Assembly: GCF_014356525.2 (NCBI RefSeq)
Contig: NC_052508.1
Span: 61,011,800-61,075,799 of the forward strand
DNA: 64,000 bases
Source: Nilaparvata lugens
Taxonomy: Eukaryota; Arthropoda; Insecta; Hemiptera; Delphacidae
Direction: 5' to 3'
Notes under the pieces: model-generated
What the model saw: the letters and a program-made list of their open reading frames with translations, nothing else
What the model was told of the DNA's origin: nothing
Database searches by the model: none
Position numbers and translations under genes: made by a program
In this document: positions 22,355 to 36,200 of the stretch, one piece after another
How the letters are laid out: every line of letters starts with the position of its first letter
Numbering within the stretch: the stretch's first letter is position 1

Positions 22355-25201
22355 GTGAGTATCTAGCCTAAGTTAAACTTAAACAAATTAACTTAACTTA
22401 TTCTCAACAATTTATTCCAAGTACAAGTGTATTTTAACGGTATAACTATATCAGTAGAGTTAATATATATGAGTGAATGATATTGTCCTGTTTAATATAG
22501 GCTTAGGCCTTTAATAACTTATGTTTCTTTTATTACTCACACTTGTAGAAACAGTGGCGTCTAAAAATTCAATTCTAATACTCGTAATTACATATTTAAT
22601 CATTCAGAATTATACAACTTACAGAAATGTATCACATATAGTGTAGCCTACTTACACACGTACGTTAAGGTATTCATATAGCACAGCAGATAAAACAGTG
22701 ACTACTTTAAATAAAAATTCAAATCATTACTCTTAAATTCGTTTATATTACAATATTCCTTGTCACAAAGCAGCTTCCTGACGTTTCTTTTGGTGGCGGC
22801 CTTATCCAACTGCTTCACACCAAGAGGCAGCTTGTTAGATGAATTCGGTGCAGAAATTTTATAACTAGCCTGTGATTGGTGAAGTTATCTCCTGGTGACA
22901 TGCAGCTCACGATGCATGATTTTGTTGTAGTGAGAGCAACCAGAGTATGCGGTATTCTATTGACGTACACCAAGTACAGAAGACCGAGGCGAGCAAAAAT
23001 GTGCGTACAGTGGGCAAGATGGTTGCTGCCTGTTAAGATTCTTACAACACTCTTTGGCAGCCTCAAAACATCAGCAGAAGTCCCTGCCTGGTGACCCCAC
23101 AGGAGCAATCCATAGGTGATGTGGCAATGGAAGAGAGAGTGTTACATAATTACAAGATACCTTTCAGTCACCAGGCCCCTCATCTTGAGCAGCATGATAC
23201 AAATGCGGGAGAGTCAGCTGGTTACCTTCTGTATTTATGACTGTTCCAGCTGAGCTTACAGTCCAACAAAACTCAGCAGCTTCACTGGATTCTGATGGTC
23301 GCGCAGCTCTCGGGACAAGCTGCAGATGATCCCTTGAGTCTTGTCCTCATTCAGTTAAATTGGTTAGCCAGTAACCACGAAGTGGCAGATCGTAGATGCT
23401 CCGCAGATGCCTCCAAACTTAAAAATCAAGCTTAGCACCCGACGACAGTAGAGATGTATCATCCGCAAACATCAGAGAGGAACCGTGGTCGTCGAGGTCA
23501 TTTACCATGACTAAATATGAAGCCTGTGTATTATGAGCAAGAAGAGAAGGTCTCTGAGAGGGCACTTCGGGAGAGGCTTGTGAGTCTGGCACTCTACTCC
23601 CTGGATGAAGAGGCAATACAATGTTTTCTGAGCTATATGACTGACCTCTCATCTTGATCTTAATTATTTTTTTATCAAGTTTTAAATTTTTTGACACAAT
23701 CCATCCAGCAAATACTGGTATATGAATGGAGAGAACTGAATTACTAGGAACGGTGCTTCAGCACCGATCACTGAGTAACACCAAAAGACACTGGAAGAGT
23801 CTGGGAGTCCGCACTACCGGGGGAGACAATCTGAGTCCTTACTTACTTGATACTTGAATCTTTCGTCGTTAGCTGGGATGACCAGATAGACTGTGTCAAG
23901 GAAGACGAGGGAAACGTTCCCTCAGATTCTGGTGAGGCGCTGAGGCCAAGGACATCGTTGGGGAATAAAGGCTCATCCTCCAGTTCCGTCAGCGAATATA
24001 TGGGCCGATATACCAGTCGCTCCTTCATCATACGTTATCGTGCCTTCCAGAAAGGTATGAGCCCAAGATGGAAAGGGCTGAGTCCCTTAGCCTATAGAAA
24101 CTCAGCTTTCTAAGTAGAATGCCATGGTCCACACAGTCAAAGGCTCGGCTCAGATCACCCAGTGACTCACCATCCTCGAAGGCGGCATAAATCCGCTCAG
24201 CTACATGGTCCACTGCACCCACTGTCGATCTCCCAACTCGGAAGCCAAACAGCATGTTGGAGAACAGGCCAAAGAAAGCCTCCATCTGAGGCTTGATCAC
24301 TGCCTCCATCACCTTGCCAAAGACAGGAGTTATGAAGATTGACCTGAAGCTACGAAGGCTCTCACGATTACCCTTCTTGAAAACTGGGACAATTCTTGAA
24401 GTTTTAAAGAAATCAGGGAAACTTCCAGATCTCAAGCACTCGTTGACAGATGCAGAGAGAGTAACTGCATTGGTATCCACAACCTCTCGAAGCATGCTCA
24501 CAGACACATCTGGGCTTTTAGAGAGTTTGAAAGAGCGTATAATTTCCTCACGGCAGCTGGTGTGGTGGGGGCGAAATAGGGGCCTGTGGGCTGCGGGATC
24601 CATCACTGATAATATGAATATTATAGTATAATATAAGATGGATGGGAGTAAGTTAATACGCAGCTTTATTTTTGCAAGGGAATAAATTATAACCACTGCT
24701 CATTCAACTTGGTTGAAGCAATACAGGCCCCTGAAGCAATATCAGGTATTTGAGAGTCATCAGTCGGTGGACCTTGTAACCCTACCGTGTGATTTTACAA
24801 AGGGTTTTGATATTTAAGAATTGATCACAAACTTTCTATGAACCTGAAAATTAAAATTATACCTATCCTTTTAACCTGCATGATATTATTATTTTCTATA
24901 GTTTTTTTCTTTAGAACTACTTTTAATGTCAATAGAAATATAATCTCAGTACCTTCTAAATTATTTTGTCACAGCATGTTTCGGACTTGAAAATGGCTTT
25001 AATGTCCGAAACATGTTGTGACAAAATAATTTAAAAGGGTACTAAGATATGTATTTTTATTTATATTATTTTATAATTTATTAATATTTTCTAATTAACC
25101 TATAACTTTTTTTATTTCAGACTCAGTACCTCCACCTCCACCTCCTTCCATGGGTCCTCACATGCAAATGGCACTCATGGGGCCTCAGCAAGGTAAATTT
25201 C

Positions 25202-25259
<58 letters not shown>

Positions 25260-27227
25260 TTAATAATTTTAATACAGTTACCTAATGAGTTACTTATTAC
25301 TTATGACTTATAAGTTTTTCTTTCTATACCTCTTCCCTGGATGGATGTAGAACCTACAGTTTTTCAAGCTCTATGACTGGCCATCTTGATCTTAGTTTTT
25401 GTTATCAACTCCGACATTTTAAAGCAATCCATCCAGCGAGTGCTGGTCATGGATGGAGACTACTGAATCACTAAAGTCCTTTATTGTAACCAATTTAGAG
25501 AATATCTTCTATCTCCTTTTAATTATGTCGTTGAACTTTGACTGTTGTATTACGCTTGACGCTCTCAAAAGCCTTTTACAATAAAATGATTTGATTTATT
25601 TGGCTCAATTTTTTTATCAGTAGGCCTATCATTGTATTGAAGTAATACATCATTATAGTGTTTATATTATGATTGATTGTAAGTACTAAAACAATAAACC
25701 TTATTCTGGACCACTTTCTCACAAACTCTAAGATTAGTAGAAGAACTAATCTAGTTATAAAAAACTGGACCTTTATTTATTCTTACAATAAATACATTAT
25801 CAAAATGATAGGGAGAGAGAAAATAAGTTACCTACAGTAACTTTTTCCATATCGACGTATGAAGCTCAAGTTTTTTGCTCGAACTATTGAATGCAATGCT
25901 ATTTATTTAGTTATATTTCTCAGAAGTGGACTCGCTTACAAAATTTGCTCATCGTTTTTCCTATCTTCCTCTCCAATTCTTCCCTTTTTCAATCCTCTTC
26001 ATCCTTACTGTTATACCCTCTACCAGCCTATTAGAAAGGTAACCATAATTGGCTAGGTATTTTTCCACCTTTCTTTCTTTTCAGCTACCCCGCCATGATG
26101 CCTGTACTTTGTATGTCTGATTGTATTGTTTTTGAAGCCATTTCTCCCCTTTTTCGCTTTTCTTCACCCTCCATTCCATACTGTTATACACTCTACTAGC
26201 CTATTACAAGGGAAACCATAGTTGGCTAGGTATTTTTCCTCCTTTCTTTTCAGCACACCCCACCATAAAACCTGATTTTGTATGTTTATTAAAAATTTGT
26301 ATTTTGATTGTATTGTTTATTATATTGTATTTTGTATTATATTGTAATTTTTATTTTGATTGTATTGTTTTTGTATATTGATATGTTTCGTGTTGAATTG
26401 AATAAAATTATTGATTGATTATGTTATAGGTCACCAGCTTGGACCGGCATTGATGCATGGGCAAATGGTTCCCCCGATGATGGGCCCTGCAATGATGGGA
26501 CCGCAGGGATTCGCAATGGGCCCCGGACCCATGATGCCCTCCGGCGTTGGAGGGCCGGGGCCTATCATGAATCCCAGTCTGAATGACGCCCCGCTCGAAT
26601 TCAATACTAATAAGAATAAACCCCCTATGCCATTAACTAGTGAGTATTCAGTATTCACAGTTGTATCATAGAGCAAAGATAGGACAACAAGATATCACAT
26701 AGACCATTATGTTCCAAATTTCACTGTTAGCCGATACTCAATTTTTTCAACTCAAGCCGATAGTCCTTATAGTAAGCTATTTTTTCTTGAAGCTATGTGA
26801 TGCTAGTAGTCTCTCGTACCTTGCCGTTCTTAAACTCTCTCCCTGCTAAAACAGTAGTAATAGACTGCAGTAATAGACATAATGGTCTTGAAATTTGAAA
26901 TATACTCGACCTATGGTTTATGGGATATCTTCTTATGTTATCTTTTCTCTGTGGTTATATGGAGTAGTTTTAGCATAAAGGAAAGTCACATTGTAAAAAA
27001 TATTATGTCAAATCTGCAGTGAAGCAAGAGCGTTGATCGATATAAATAGATAAATTCAAATAATTTGATTATCTTAAATTAATAGTACAGAGTTTAACAC
27101 ATATTTATATTGTTGTGGTAGCGACAATAATAGAAAGGATCAGGATCATAAATCAAAATATTATTGGCACAACTGCAATTACACTTTCCTAATGTCAATT
27201 GAATACAGTATACTTTAGCTTTTGTAG

Positions 27228-27272
<45 letters not shown>

Positions 27273-30200
27273 TATATATATATAGTCATATATATTTATA
27301 ATACATATCTACCTATTATTTATTTATCACATTCTGTACAAATACTTAACATGAGGAAAGGTACAACAGGCTCATGCCCAAAACTGTCCCATTTCCAATT
27401 TATACTATACTGTCCAAATCAAAATGTTGGTTATGTCACTTTCACTTTTCAAAATACAATTTACGCTCTTCAATACTCAGATAAACAAGCAAATTTTGAA
27501 TCAAATACTACTAGAGTCTAGAATAAAAAAATCTAGGACAGTAACTTAATAATTACCGTATTCAAAAAGTCTAAATTTTGAATGAAACTAGAAATACTAT
27601 GTTAAATACTTAAATTAAATTATTTAAATACTTGTGCTATTTGAGAACAATAAGTTTGAACTAGCATTCTGTAATTTTCAGGTGAAGAGATGAACAGAAA
27701 CGCAGCTAACTTGCAAGATGACGTTGTCATAGAAATAGTAAATCGAGATGGAAGACGTGAGTGGGAGAGAGACAGAGATCTCAGAGATAGAGATAAGGAC
27801 AGAGATGCCCGTGAAATTATCAGGAGGAACAGAGACAGAGGCAGAGATCGTGAAAGAGATAGAAGGTATTGTAGATCTTATGAGATTATCATTATTTTTC
27901 ATAGTAAATAAGAATAGAATAAATTTGAGTGATACTTATTCAAGCTTACATTAGGAGACTCATATTACATGAGGAAATATGAATGGGATAAACACTTGGG
28001 AAAACTTTTAGAACAGCAGCTCTATCATTCACTTTTTGCGCTGAGAACTGTGAGGACTGCATCCACTATAAATCCAATTCATATAGTCCCATTTTTAAAA
28101 AATGCAGGTTCCTCACGGTCCCAGCATTGTACTTCCTTGAGACTGTAAATTTTGTCTTCAGAAATTCAGAGAGATTTGAAGGAAATGTAGTTTGCCATGG
28201 CTAAAACACAAGAGCAAAGAGTTCAGCTGTATATCAGTACCCCGCTCACAGACTGACACTTTTGGAAAAGGACCATATTATTCGGGACTCAAGCTCTTCA
28301 ATTGTCTACCTGAAAGAATAAGGTTATGTGGTAGTCATGGGCTTTTCTTGTCTTCAATTACCAATGTACTTGTGGAAGCGTGTCCCTATACAATGGAGGA
28401 ATGCTGTGGTGCCTTCATACTTTGAGTTGATACAGATGCATACACTTTGCATAGAAAAATGTTCATCACATGTTACATGCCATTTGAGCTCTGCTCAGAT
28501 TTGTGGCTTCACGTAACAAATGACTATAATAATAATAATATTATCATTCGACGAAGCAGATCGCGCTATCCTTTAGTAGCATCGCGACAAAGCAAGATCG
28601 TTTTCCAACAATTTAGAAATATAATTAGGCTAATCATAAAGTATTTATTCTCAAGTATGAAAATGTATCATTTAATCATTGAAAAATACTTTTTCTTGAC
28701 GAATAAAATATAATTGATTATTTTAAACAAAAATGAACAGTTATTACATCAGATGAACCGGTATCAGCTATCCTGTATAGAAGAATCAGTGGCAAAGCAG
28801 AGAATCGGCAACGTTGTTCTTTTATCTTTCTTCACTGTCATTATAACGTGGGCATCATTATATGTACTAGCATAGAGAAACAATGGCGTAAGTAGATATC
28901 CCATGGTATAGGGTTTTTATGTCGCAACTTTTACTGTTATCCCAAGCCGATTACTGTTGATTTTTACTGTTTTGACCGGGTAAGAGTGTATGAACGGCAC
29001 AATATGAGAGACTACCAGCGTCATAAAGCTTCACGGTAAAGAACTACGTGGACTATCGGCTTGAGATAACAGTAAAAGTTGCGACATAATCGCCCTATAC
29101 CATGGGATATCTACTTATGCTATTGTTTCTCTATGGTACTAGTAATTTTTGCTCCTATTCTCTTTGTTCTCTTTTCTTCAAACAACTCAGTATAGTGAGG
29201 TTCACGTTATAATGGCAGTGGATAAAGATAAACGAATATCGATGCCGATTCTCTGTATCAATTAATTATATGTCTAGACCGTCAAAAACATAATTGGCAT
29301 CGTTGTGGACCTAGAAAAGGTTATTACCAACAGCTTTGTCAAATGATAGACAAGGATAGCAAAACCAAAGTTGATCAAATATTTTCATTATAACGTGGAC
29401 CTCACTATATAGTCTTGGTAAGTGAACTCTATTTCTGTAGCGAAAATGTGATGTGAGGTGAATATGATGTATTTATTAATGAACCGCATTTGCCGTTAGG
29501 GATGATCGTGACCTGAGAGAGAGCACAACCAGTAGTTGTAGTCCGAATACAAACGATAGCGGAGGCGGCGGTAGTCTCCGAGAGAACGGCGCGTCGCCGT
29601 CAATGCAGGGGGCGGCACCTGGTGGCAACATGGGGGCGTTGCCGCCTCCGCCATGGGCTGCAGCCATGATGGGCGGTATGCCAGGATATTCGGCGGCCAT
29701 GCTTGGCATCAATCACATGATGCCATCGCCCCATGGCATCATGGATCCCGCCATGATGATGGGACAGGTACGACACCTATTAAATTGATAATCAATAATT
29801 AATAAACTAGGATAGGGCTTTCGATAGTCATTTAAATAACGTATTTATCACTCAAAAGTGTATTATTAAAACAATATTGAATAAACCTAGATTGCATCCA
29901 ACTAATCTGCTATTTGAAGAATTTAATGTGATGACTGTAAGGCAATTGTACTTGGAAAATTTAGCAAAATATATTATTAAGTATAAAAACCAATTTTTAT
30001 TAAATGATATAGTTCAATATGATTTTAGACCAAATACAACCTATAGATACAAAATTTATAAAACAAAACTTACAGTAGTTAGAAGACAGCTCATTTATAT
30101 ATGTACAAGATTCATAAATGAATTGCCTTTTGATCTGGAAGCAATAATTAATTACAAAATACTAAAAAATTGGATAATAGAAAACTATTTCTTTTCAATT

Positions 30201-33200
30201 GAAAGCATTATCTAATTTTTTAAAACATATTTTGAAGCGTGGATTATTATTTTTTTTCTATATTATTGTATAAAACCAGGAACCAACCAATGTAACAAAT
30301 TGATTCAAGCATAACTAACTGATTGCAACTCTCACCAGCGGGCAATGTTTAATTCCTTTTGCTGGTGATGCCAAATTACACATGAAAAGTATCTAATTAT
30401 GATTTTGGTATTATTTATGCTTACTTTTTATTTTATTATTTTATACTTTTTATTATAAAATTATGTATTTTCTTTTATTTGTTTTGGATATGTATTTATT
30501 GTATGTCAAATAAATGATTCGATTTGAATCGTATTTTGGTATGCAAGGAATTTTTAAATAACAGGCTGTCCACTGGGAGGGAAAACCGGGAATTTCATTT
30601 GTGCGGGAAATGTAAGGGTATTTTGTCGAGGTACGGGATTTTTTTGACACTCGTCAACGTGGCGGGGTTGCAATGCAAGTTATGTATTATCTTTATACGT
30701 ATATTCATTATTGTTCATACATACATATTCGTGTCCCGTTCCAACTAGTGCCGGGCCTGGGTATGAACAAGGTCTCTCCATCTTCCTCGGTCTTCCCACC
30801 ATCGCTCGTCCTCAACCTGTCGTCATCTGTATCCTATTTATTTATTGTTATTGTAATTCAATAAATAAAATATCGGGGCACCGAGCTTCGCTCGTTATTT
30901 ATTAATTGACTTTTGATAAATCGAACACAATTCTTTAAAATGATTAAAGGACTAACAGGCACAGCCCAAAACTGTTTCTTCCCCGAATTTTGATTTATAC
31001 ACTATAAATAATCCAGAAAGTAGGTTATGTTCCATACACTTGAATTCAGGTTCAATTTTTAGTCCAAATATTTGAAAACAAAAAAGTTTTAATTTAGATT
31101 GTTTACAAACCAAATTGAATAACAAAATAACACTCACTAATCACTTAAAATTGTCAAATAATGATCAACTTTGAAAATTATGATATACTCTAGTTTAGGA
31201 GGATTATCATGTCATGTCAACAAATCAGATTATGTTGATCAAGTCGATTAAATAGTCTAGCTAGATAAAATTTCTCGCTGATTACACAGCTGAAAATAAT
31301 TCTCTCTCTCTCCCACACAGGCACTCACATCTGTTATCGACAGACGACGAAATTATCATCTGTTTTTGCAAGGATGAATAATTGTTATCCTTTTCATGTC
31401 CTTCAGCGAGTTTCCCAGGGATGAGACCTAGTGCAATTGAATTTTTATATCATAAATCTACTATGTTCCAAATTTCGTGAAAATCGTTAGAGCCGTTTTC
31501 GAGATCCGTTGAACATAAATAAGCAGATATAAAAATATGAAAATATAAACAGATATACAGAAATTTGCTCGCTTAATATAATAGGATTTATTGTACTGAC
31601 ATGGCCCAGTGTACTGTATGAATTAGCTGGTTGAAATAATCATTGAATCACTGAATCATTGAATGATAGCATTATTCTTATTGCGGCATTAATTTTATGC
31701 TGGTGAAAGCCAGAACGTTTCTCAGAAATGATTGAAATTACTACTTGGCAAAAATAGTCTGAAGAGAATTAATTTTATAAAAAGGATAATTAATTAGAAA
31801 ATGATTTGTTGTCGTTTACAGTACGGCATTATGGGTGGCGGAATGCTGGGTGCGGACGGGATGATTTTGGCGCCAGACGGATCCATCATTACCCCAGGTG
31901 GGGACGCCACACCCACCAAGGAGATTATTCACTGCAAGTCATGTACCCTCTTCCCCCCTAACCCAAATCTGCCCCCGCCTACCACGCGCGAACGCCCCCC
32001 CGGCTGTAAGACCATCTTTGTCGGCGGTCTGCCCGAAAACGCCACTGGTACGAACTGACATTTAATTCAAACTGTCATTTTTCTTGTAAATAAGAAATTA
32101 CGAGTCAGCTGTAGTGACGACAGTGAATGTGTACTAATTTTCGGATCTAAATTTTCAATATTTCAATGAAACTTTGGAATTTTTTCGATAAGTATAAACT
32201 ATTTTTACTGACTTCTTTAGTTTCAAATTCCTTGTTGCATTTTATGGTCTTCGGCTGTTAAACCTTTCATGGAACACTCTGTATAATTATCTCTCCTCAA
32301 CTATCAAGTGTTCTCTCAATAATAAATTCATCTTATATAATTCATACCGATTTTCCAAGTTGCCTTTTCATTGACTAATTGTGTTGAGTGTTATGAGCTT
32401 TAATTATTATTAAACGAAAATCCCAATTAAATGCTGCAAATCACCCCAAAGACTTCTGCTACTGCAAATATTGACAACAGGGTAAACAGCTAGATGGAAA
32501 TTCGAAGTCTTCGGGGTGATTTGCAGCATTTAATTGGGATTTTCGTTTAATAATAGTTGATTCATTAGAATTAGAATAATTGCAACTTCCAATTAATTTC
32601 CATCTGTTTAAGCTTTGCCTGTTGAATAGAGGCAACCCTGTTTGTCTTTCAAGCAAATGAATGTTAGCGTTTTGGTGAATCAATTTTGATAAAAGCTGAA
32701 ACTTATTGCAATACAATTTTAATGAATAATTATGTATCTTGAACCAATAAATGATAATTTTCACTAATTTTTCAATTTTAAATTTGCAGAGGAAATGATA
32801 CGAGAGATTTTTGGTCGATGTGGAGAAATGCTCACGGTTCGACTGAGTAATAAAAAGTTCTGCCACATCAGATATGTCCATGAGTCATCGGTTGATGAAG
32901 CTCTCTATTTCTCAGGTATGTAATCAGTATTGTCAATTACTCTCTCAATTTTTGCTACATTTTAACAAAAAATGTCTTAATTATCTATCTATTTCATCCA
33001 ATACCTCATTTTATGGTAAATAATGATTTATGGTACTGTATGTTTTGTATTTTTGTAACATTTAATTGCATGAATGTTTTATTCAATGGAGATGAACAAT
33101 ATTGAACTTTGATAAGGGTAACCACAAAGTGAGGAGGTAATTGAATAGCCTTTATAAGGGCGGAGTTAGGGCTCTAGGTCCTCTCTGCCGCACAGCCCTA

Positions 33201-36200
33201 ATTAGGTAGAGGGAGAGGCTGAGGTCGAGATAGTGATAAGTGATAATCAAATTAAAGACAATTCAATACTTTCCAATCCTACGACTAGTGTAAATTTTTT
33301 CGATGCATTATTAGCGAGTTATAAATCCTGAAACTGCGCGAAAATGTTTGAAAACCTGTGTATTTGAAACACTTTCCGCATTTATCGCGGAAACTATTGA
33401 AGATATGACAACACTCTACTAGAATGAATTTGAAAAAAAATACCAATCTGAGCTTTCTCCATGTGAATCCGTGGCTTGATTGGTAACATGCGTGACTCAT
33501 GAATGGACGTTTGCGGGTTCGAGACCTATCAAACTCATTTATCTCTTTTCTGTATAGGGCTACTTGTAATATAAATAGAAAGAAAAATAAAAAATCCTAG
33601 TACCCTTTTTAAATTATTTAATCACAACATGTTTCAGATTGATGCCATTTTCAAGTGATATGAAGTAAATAAATACTGCTGGAAGATTCTTATTTTTGAT
33701 CATATGTTAGTGTATTCATTGACCGAGCGAAGTGAGGTCCAAGATTCAAGTCGACGGTTTGGCATTTCTCTTAATGTTTAAATGTTTTTATGTTGCGCAT
33801 TTACGGCGAAACGCGGTAATAGATTTTCATGAAATTTGATAGGTAAGTTCCTTTTTAAATTGCGCGTCGACGTATATACAAGGTTTTTGGAAATTTTCAT
33901 TTCAATAATAATATAAAAGGAAAAAGGAGCCTCCTTCATACGCCAATATTACCGTAAAAATCAGACTATAGAATTATTCATCATAAATCAGCTGTCTAGT
34001 GAACTATAATACTACCCGTTCAAAAACATCGAACATCTTGAAAATGTATCTTTCCATCAACGTTGTAGACAGTTGCAGCCAGACCTGATAACAGCGCTCA
34101 CATTCACATTCCGGGACGACACGTCACGGTACGATAGGACAGAAAGCTCTATATTCATTTAGGATTTTTTCTAGACATTTTAAATTGATGAATTAATTAT
34201 TTATTAATTTTTGAGAAAACATAACAACAGGTCAATGTAACTTACTGAGCGCGAGGTCTACTGTTCACAGAACTACTAGTATGATTTTATGAACTATGAC
34301 TGACATGAATACACTAACATATCATGATCAAACATAAGAATCTTCCAGCAGTATTTATTTATCTACTTCATATCACTTGAAAATGGCATCAATGTTAAAA
34401 CATGTGATTAAATAATTCAAAAAGGGTACTGAGATTTTTTATTTTATTTTCTATTCCTGGAAATGTTCAACTCTCATAAGGATTATCCACATTATTTTGA
34501 AAAAAAATGATAGATAGTTATATATTTTCTATGTTTCCTGGACATGAGAAGATTGCATTTTACAAAACTAAATTTTCCCCGGTGCATAGCACGGGTTACC
34601 TACTAGTTTAATATAAATGACACATTCAAGTACAATATACATTGTGTGTCTTGAATAGAGTTGAAACGTATATCTTTGAAGAATTTAATTGGGGAAACTA
34701 GGTATTCCTACCTTGGTTGTTATTGTTTCTTGTCTGTTGTGTTTCTCTCTATCCTTGTTGGTTATATATTTTCAGAATTTTTGTAATTGATGTTTAATGT
34801 AGATGACGCATTCATGCACATTTTGACGACTTTGAACTGGTAGGTTGTGTAATAGTAAAAACACTGTGTTGAATGAATTGAATATCTATCTATCTATCTA
34901 CAATATACATTGTATGTCTCGAATAAAGAGATTGATTTGTTTTGGTGTTTAGGGTACAAGATGCGCATCGGTTCGCACACAGATTTGGCGCACAGTGGCC
35001 GTTTGCACGTGGACTTTGCGCAGGCGCGCGACGACCAGTACGAGTGGGAGTGCAGACAGCGGCAGGCGCAGCGCGAACAGCGCCATCGCGATCGCGTCGA
35101 ACAGGAGCGCATGCGCGTGCCATCGCCTCCACCTGTTGTACACTACACCGACCACGAGGCCAGTCTCGTCGTCGACAAGATCAAGAGTAAGCCACTGTTC
35201 AATAAGTTGAGACTTGGCCCTCCATCCAGGAAATTACAGCCTTGCCAAACTGTGTAAAATTGCAACTTTCTCAAATTTCTTATTCAACCACATAATATAG
35301 ATAGATAGATATAATAAAACAAAACAAAATCTTATAGCACCCTTTATTTATAAAAAAAAAAACTTTAAAATAGTTTAACAACTAGTTTCGGTGATATTAC
35401 AAAAATAAAGGTTATAAAATGAAAATGTTTTATTATCACCGAAACTAGTTGTTGAACTATTTTAAAGTTTTTTTTTAAATAAAGGGTGCTTGAAGATTTT
35501 ATTTTGTTTTATTCATAAAATTTGTTTTATTGATATTGTTTTATTAATAAGTAGCCCATGTCAATGAAGTGTTTTTATAGATAGGTATCTATTATGTCTG
35601 GTTGGCCTCAACGGCGTCAGACAAGTCAAAGTGCTAGCAAAAAGCTAGACACCATTTATGTTTCATGAAATTTATATCTAGTATATAGTTACTATTCGTC
35701 TTCAACTCTATTTCAGTAGTCAAAATAGTCCTTCAGTCTATAAAAGCTCTCTTCCTTTAGAAATAATTTCAAACTACGTTTAAACTCCTTAATCGTTAAT
35801 ATTTCCTGCAACCGAATTGTTAGTACTTGGTACATCTTATTACCAATATTTATTGCAAAATACAAGAAATATGTTTACAAATAAAAATAATCATTAAAAT
35901 ACAATAGTTTTTGGAGTGACTGGAAAAGAAGCCTTGAGCTCCAGCCACGAATATAACTTGGTTTTCCTTCATATAAAGTCAATCTATGATACTTGGAGAA
36001 TGTATTCTTATGTCGTGTATTATATTCATGCGTCTTGTATAGTACAGGCTACTGTTTTTTGTGGTGAAAATTTTTCAGGTTTTTTTTGAAAAACTAAAAA
36101 ATTGACAAAGTTGAGAACTTTAATTAAAATTTGCATGATCGGGCAAGATTAGCTGTTATTCAAGGTCAGTTAAAATTAATATTTTTTTTTATTTTTTTCT

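Noticed and set aside
27678..27902. Minus-strand Ser/Ile-rich ORF
   Set aside because: It is the antisense of the ENOX RD-tract exon.
34890..35257. Overlapping Arg/Ala-rich ORFs in other frames of ENOX exon 8
   Set aside because: The conserved frame is clearly LHVDFAQARDDQYEWEC; the others come from high GC content.
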